64,000 nt of DNA from the NCBI GenBank assembly GCA_017515425.1, contig JAFWFU010000038.1, positions 1-64,000 of the forward strand, written 5' to 3'. The position numbers and the translations under genes were made by a program. The notes below the pieces were generated by a model. It ran no database searches and was not told the origin of the DNA. It worked only from the letters and a program-made list of their open reading frames with translations. Of the stretch, positions 63,441 to 64,000 are shown in pieces. How positions within the stretch are numbered: the first letter of the stretch is position 1; every line of letters begins with the position of its first letter. This DNA is from Mogibacterium sp. Lineage in GTDB: Bacteria > Bacillota > Clostridia > Peptostreptococcales > Anaerovoracaceae.

Positions 63441-63919
63441 CTAAATATGTCCTCCGTTATTTGCACAGATAATCTGCATATCCTGGATTGCATCATCCCA
63501 TGATAAGGTATGTTCTATATCATAGTTTTCCTTTATGAATTCTATTGCTTTATATGTATATAGGTAGCCGTGATTAACATTGCCTCAAGCGACGCGAGAT
63601 ACTCATGGCCATATGCTTCAATCGAACCCTTTGTAGGTGTAATGCGCGACTCTGCCTTACTTGAAATCGAAGCTTTCTCTGCCGTCAAAAAATCCGTGAA
63701 TGCTGGTATTCTTGGATATCCCATAACCAGCACTTATTGCATAACCTGTCCTTCTCCAGAGAATAAATGAGGCGTAGCAGCTCGTCCTGTGCAAATGAAA
63801 GCTATATCAACCCCTGGATTATCTGATACATAGATGCAACAACTATTTAATTCGTTGGCCGTAAAACCTTTGATTTTTAGATTTGTTGCGTCCGTTATAC
63901 AGTGCTTTGCTGTCACCAT
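63441..63919 (-). pseudogene. broken trypsin-like serine peptidase gene
   Basis: Three pieces can be read on the minus strand. The first (63919-63737) contains VTAKHC, like the catalytic-His motif of chymotrypsin-fold proteases, and NPGVDIAF, a candidate catalytic Asp. It ends at an in-frame TAA (63734-63736) and resumes at once in the same frame (LVMGYPRIPAFTDF) to a stop at 63542. A further coherent piece in another frame (GNVNHGYLYTYKAIEF ... ANNGGHI) runs to a stop at 63441. The N-terminus is also cut by a stop just upstream. I read this as a decayed gene with a nonsense change and a frameshift. The peptidase call rests on short motifs. Confidence 0.5.
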
Positions 63920-63970
63920 ACCATGCTAATGATATCAGAACTCAGAAACAAAAGGCACCAAAAAATTATG

Positions 63971-63993
63971 TAAGGCGGCAAATTGCCGCCTTA
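63971..63993. terminator. hairpin at the right edge
   Basis: TAAGGCGGCAA / TTGCCGCCTTA arms around one base. On the minus strand a six-T run follows after a short gap, so it may end a gene that enters from beyond the window. Confidence 0.6.
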
Positions 63994-64000
63994 TGGTTAC

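Noticed and set aside
60927..64000. Classical integrative element with attachment repeat of the tRNA-Arg 3' end
   Set aside because: No second copy of the tRNA 3' end and no integrase was seen within the window; the region may continue beyond it.

Overview
The window is most consistent with the chromosome of a medium-GC Gram-positive Clostridia-type bacterium. The reasons are strong AGGAGG-like Shine-Dalgarno sites, frequent GTG and TTG starts, lipoproteins with a short lipobox, many secreted BspA/InlB/BIG2/FnIII-type surface proteins, a MoxR-DUF58 locus and a gyrB-gyrA-recF block. The species was not identified. The surface-protein style resembles oral or gut anaerobes of the Mogibacterium/Anaerovoracaceae kind, but that is an inference.

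Layout, left to right. (1) 1-5.3 kb: a minus-strand sugar-type ABC importer operon (binding lipoprotein, double ATPase, permease) ending in an inositol-2-dehydrogenase-like oxidoreductase and a small membrane protein. (2) 5.5-9.4 kb: a small anchored protein, a CHAP-type amidase, an F420-ligase-like protein and an acyl-CoA-ligase-like enzyme. (3) 9.6-15.7 kb: the most striking region, a compact minus-strand catechol meta-cleavage cluster. It encodes an IclR regulator, a 2-hydroxymuconic-semialdehyde-type hydrolase, 2-hydroxypentadienoate hydratase, acylating acetaldehyde dehydrogenase, 4-hydroxy-2-oxovalerate aldolase, a XylT/DmpQ-like 2Fe-2S ferredoxin and catechol 2,3-dioxygenase. Together these give the complete hydrolytic branch from catechol to pyruvate and acetyl-CoA. 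No ring hydroxylase and no 4-oxalocrotonate branch is present here. (4) 15.8-24.6 kb: secreted proteins, rmlA, and a MoxR/DUF58/membrane-protein/InlB-lipoprotein operon. (5) 25-30 kb: an OmpR-type two-component system and a TIR-transmembrane-beta-propeller protein. (6) 30-39 kb: galE, dtd, gyrA, gyrB, recF and two small envelope proteins. (7) 39-50 kb: a large DUF285/BspA-type surface protein, an amidohydrolase, a second acyl-CoA-ligase paralogue and a subtilisin-like protease. The two surface proteins share a very basic C-terminal domain. (8) 50-61 kb: ThrH, a GNAT enzyme, a DUF2156 protein, an acidic two-helix membrane protein, two secreted Ig/FnIII proteins (one with a caspase-like domain), ung, alr and tRNA-Arg(CCT). 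(9) 61-64 kb: an accessory end after the tRNA with a DUF4143 ATPase, dispersed repeats and a broken trypsin-like gene.

The genome carries a dispersed palindromic repeat (TGTCATCCTGAGCG...GAAGGATCTT type, at least five sites here) and several small tandem repeats. The main candidate for an unusual system is the oxygen-dependent meta-cleavage pathway with its own repair ferredoxin and an apparent regulator-linked inverted repeat, in a genome that otherwise looks like that of an anaerobe. Secondary candidates are the receptor-like TIR protein and the surface-displayed caspase-like protein.
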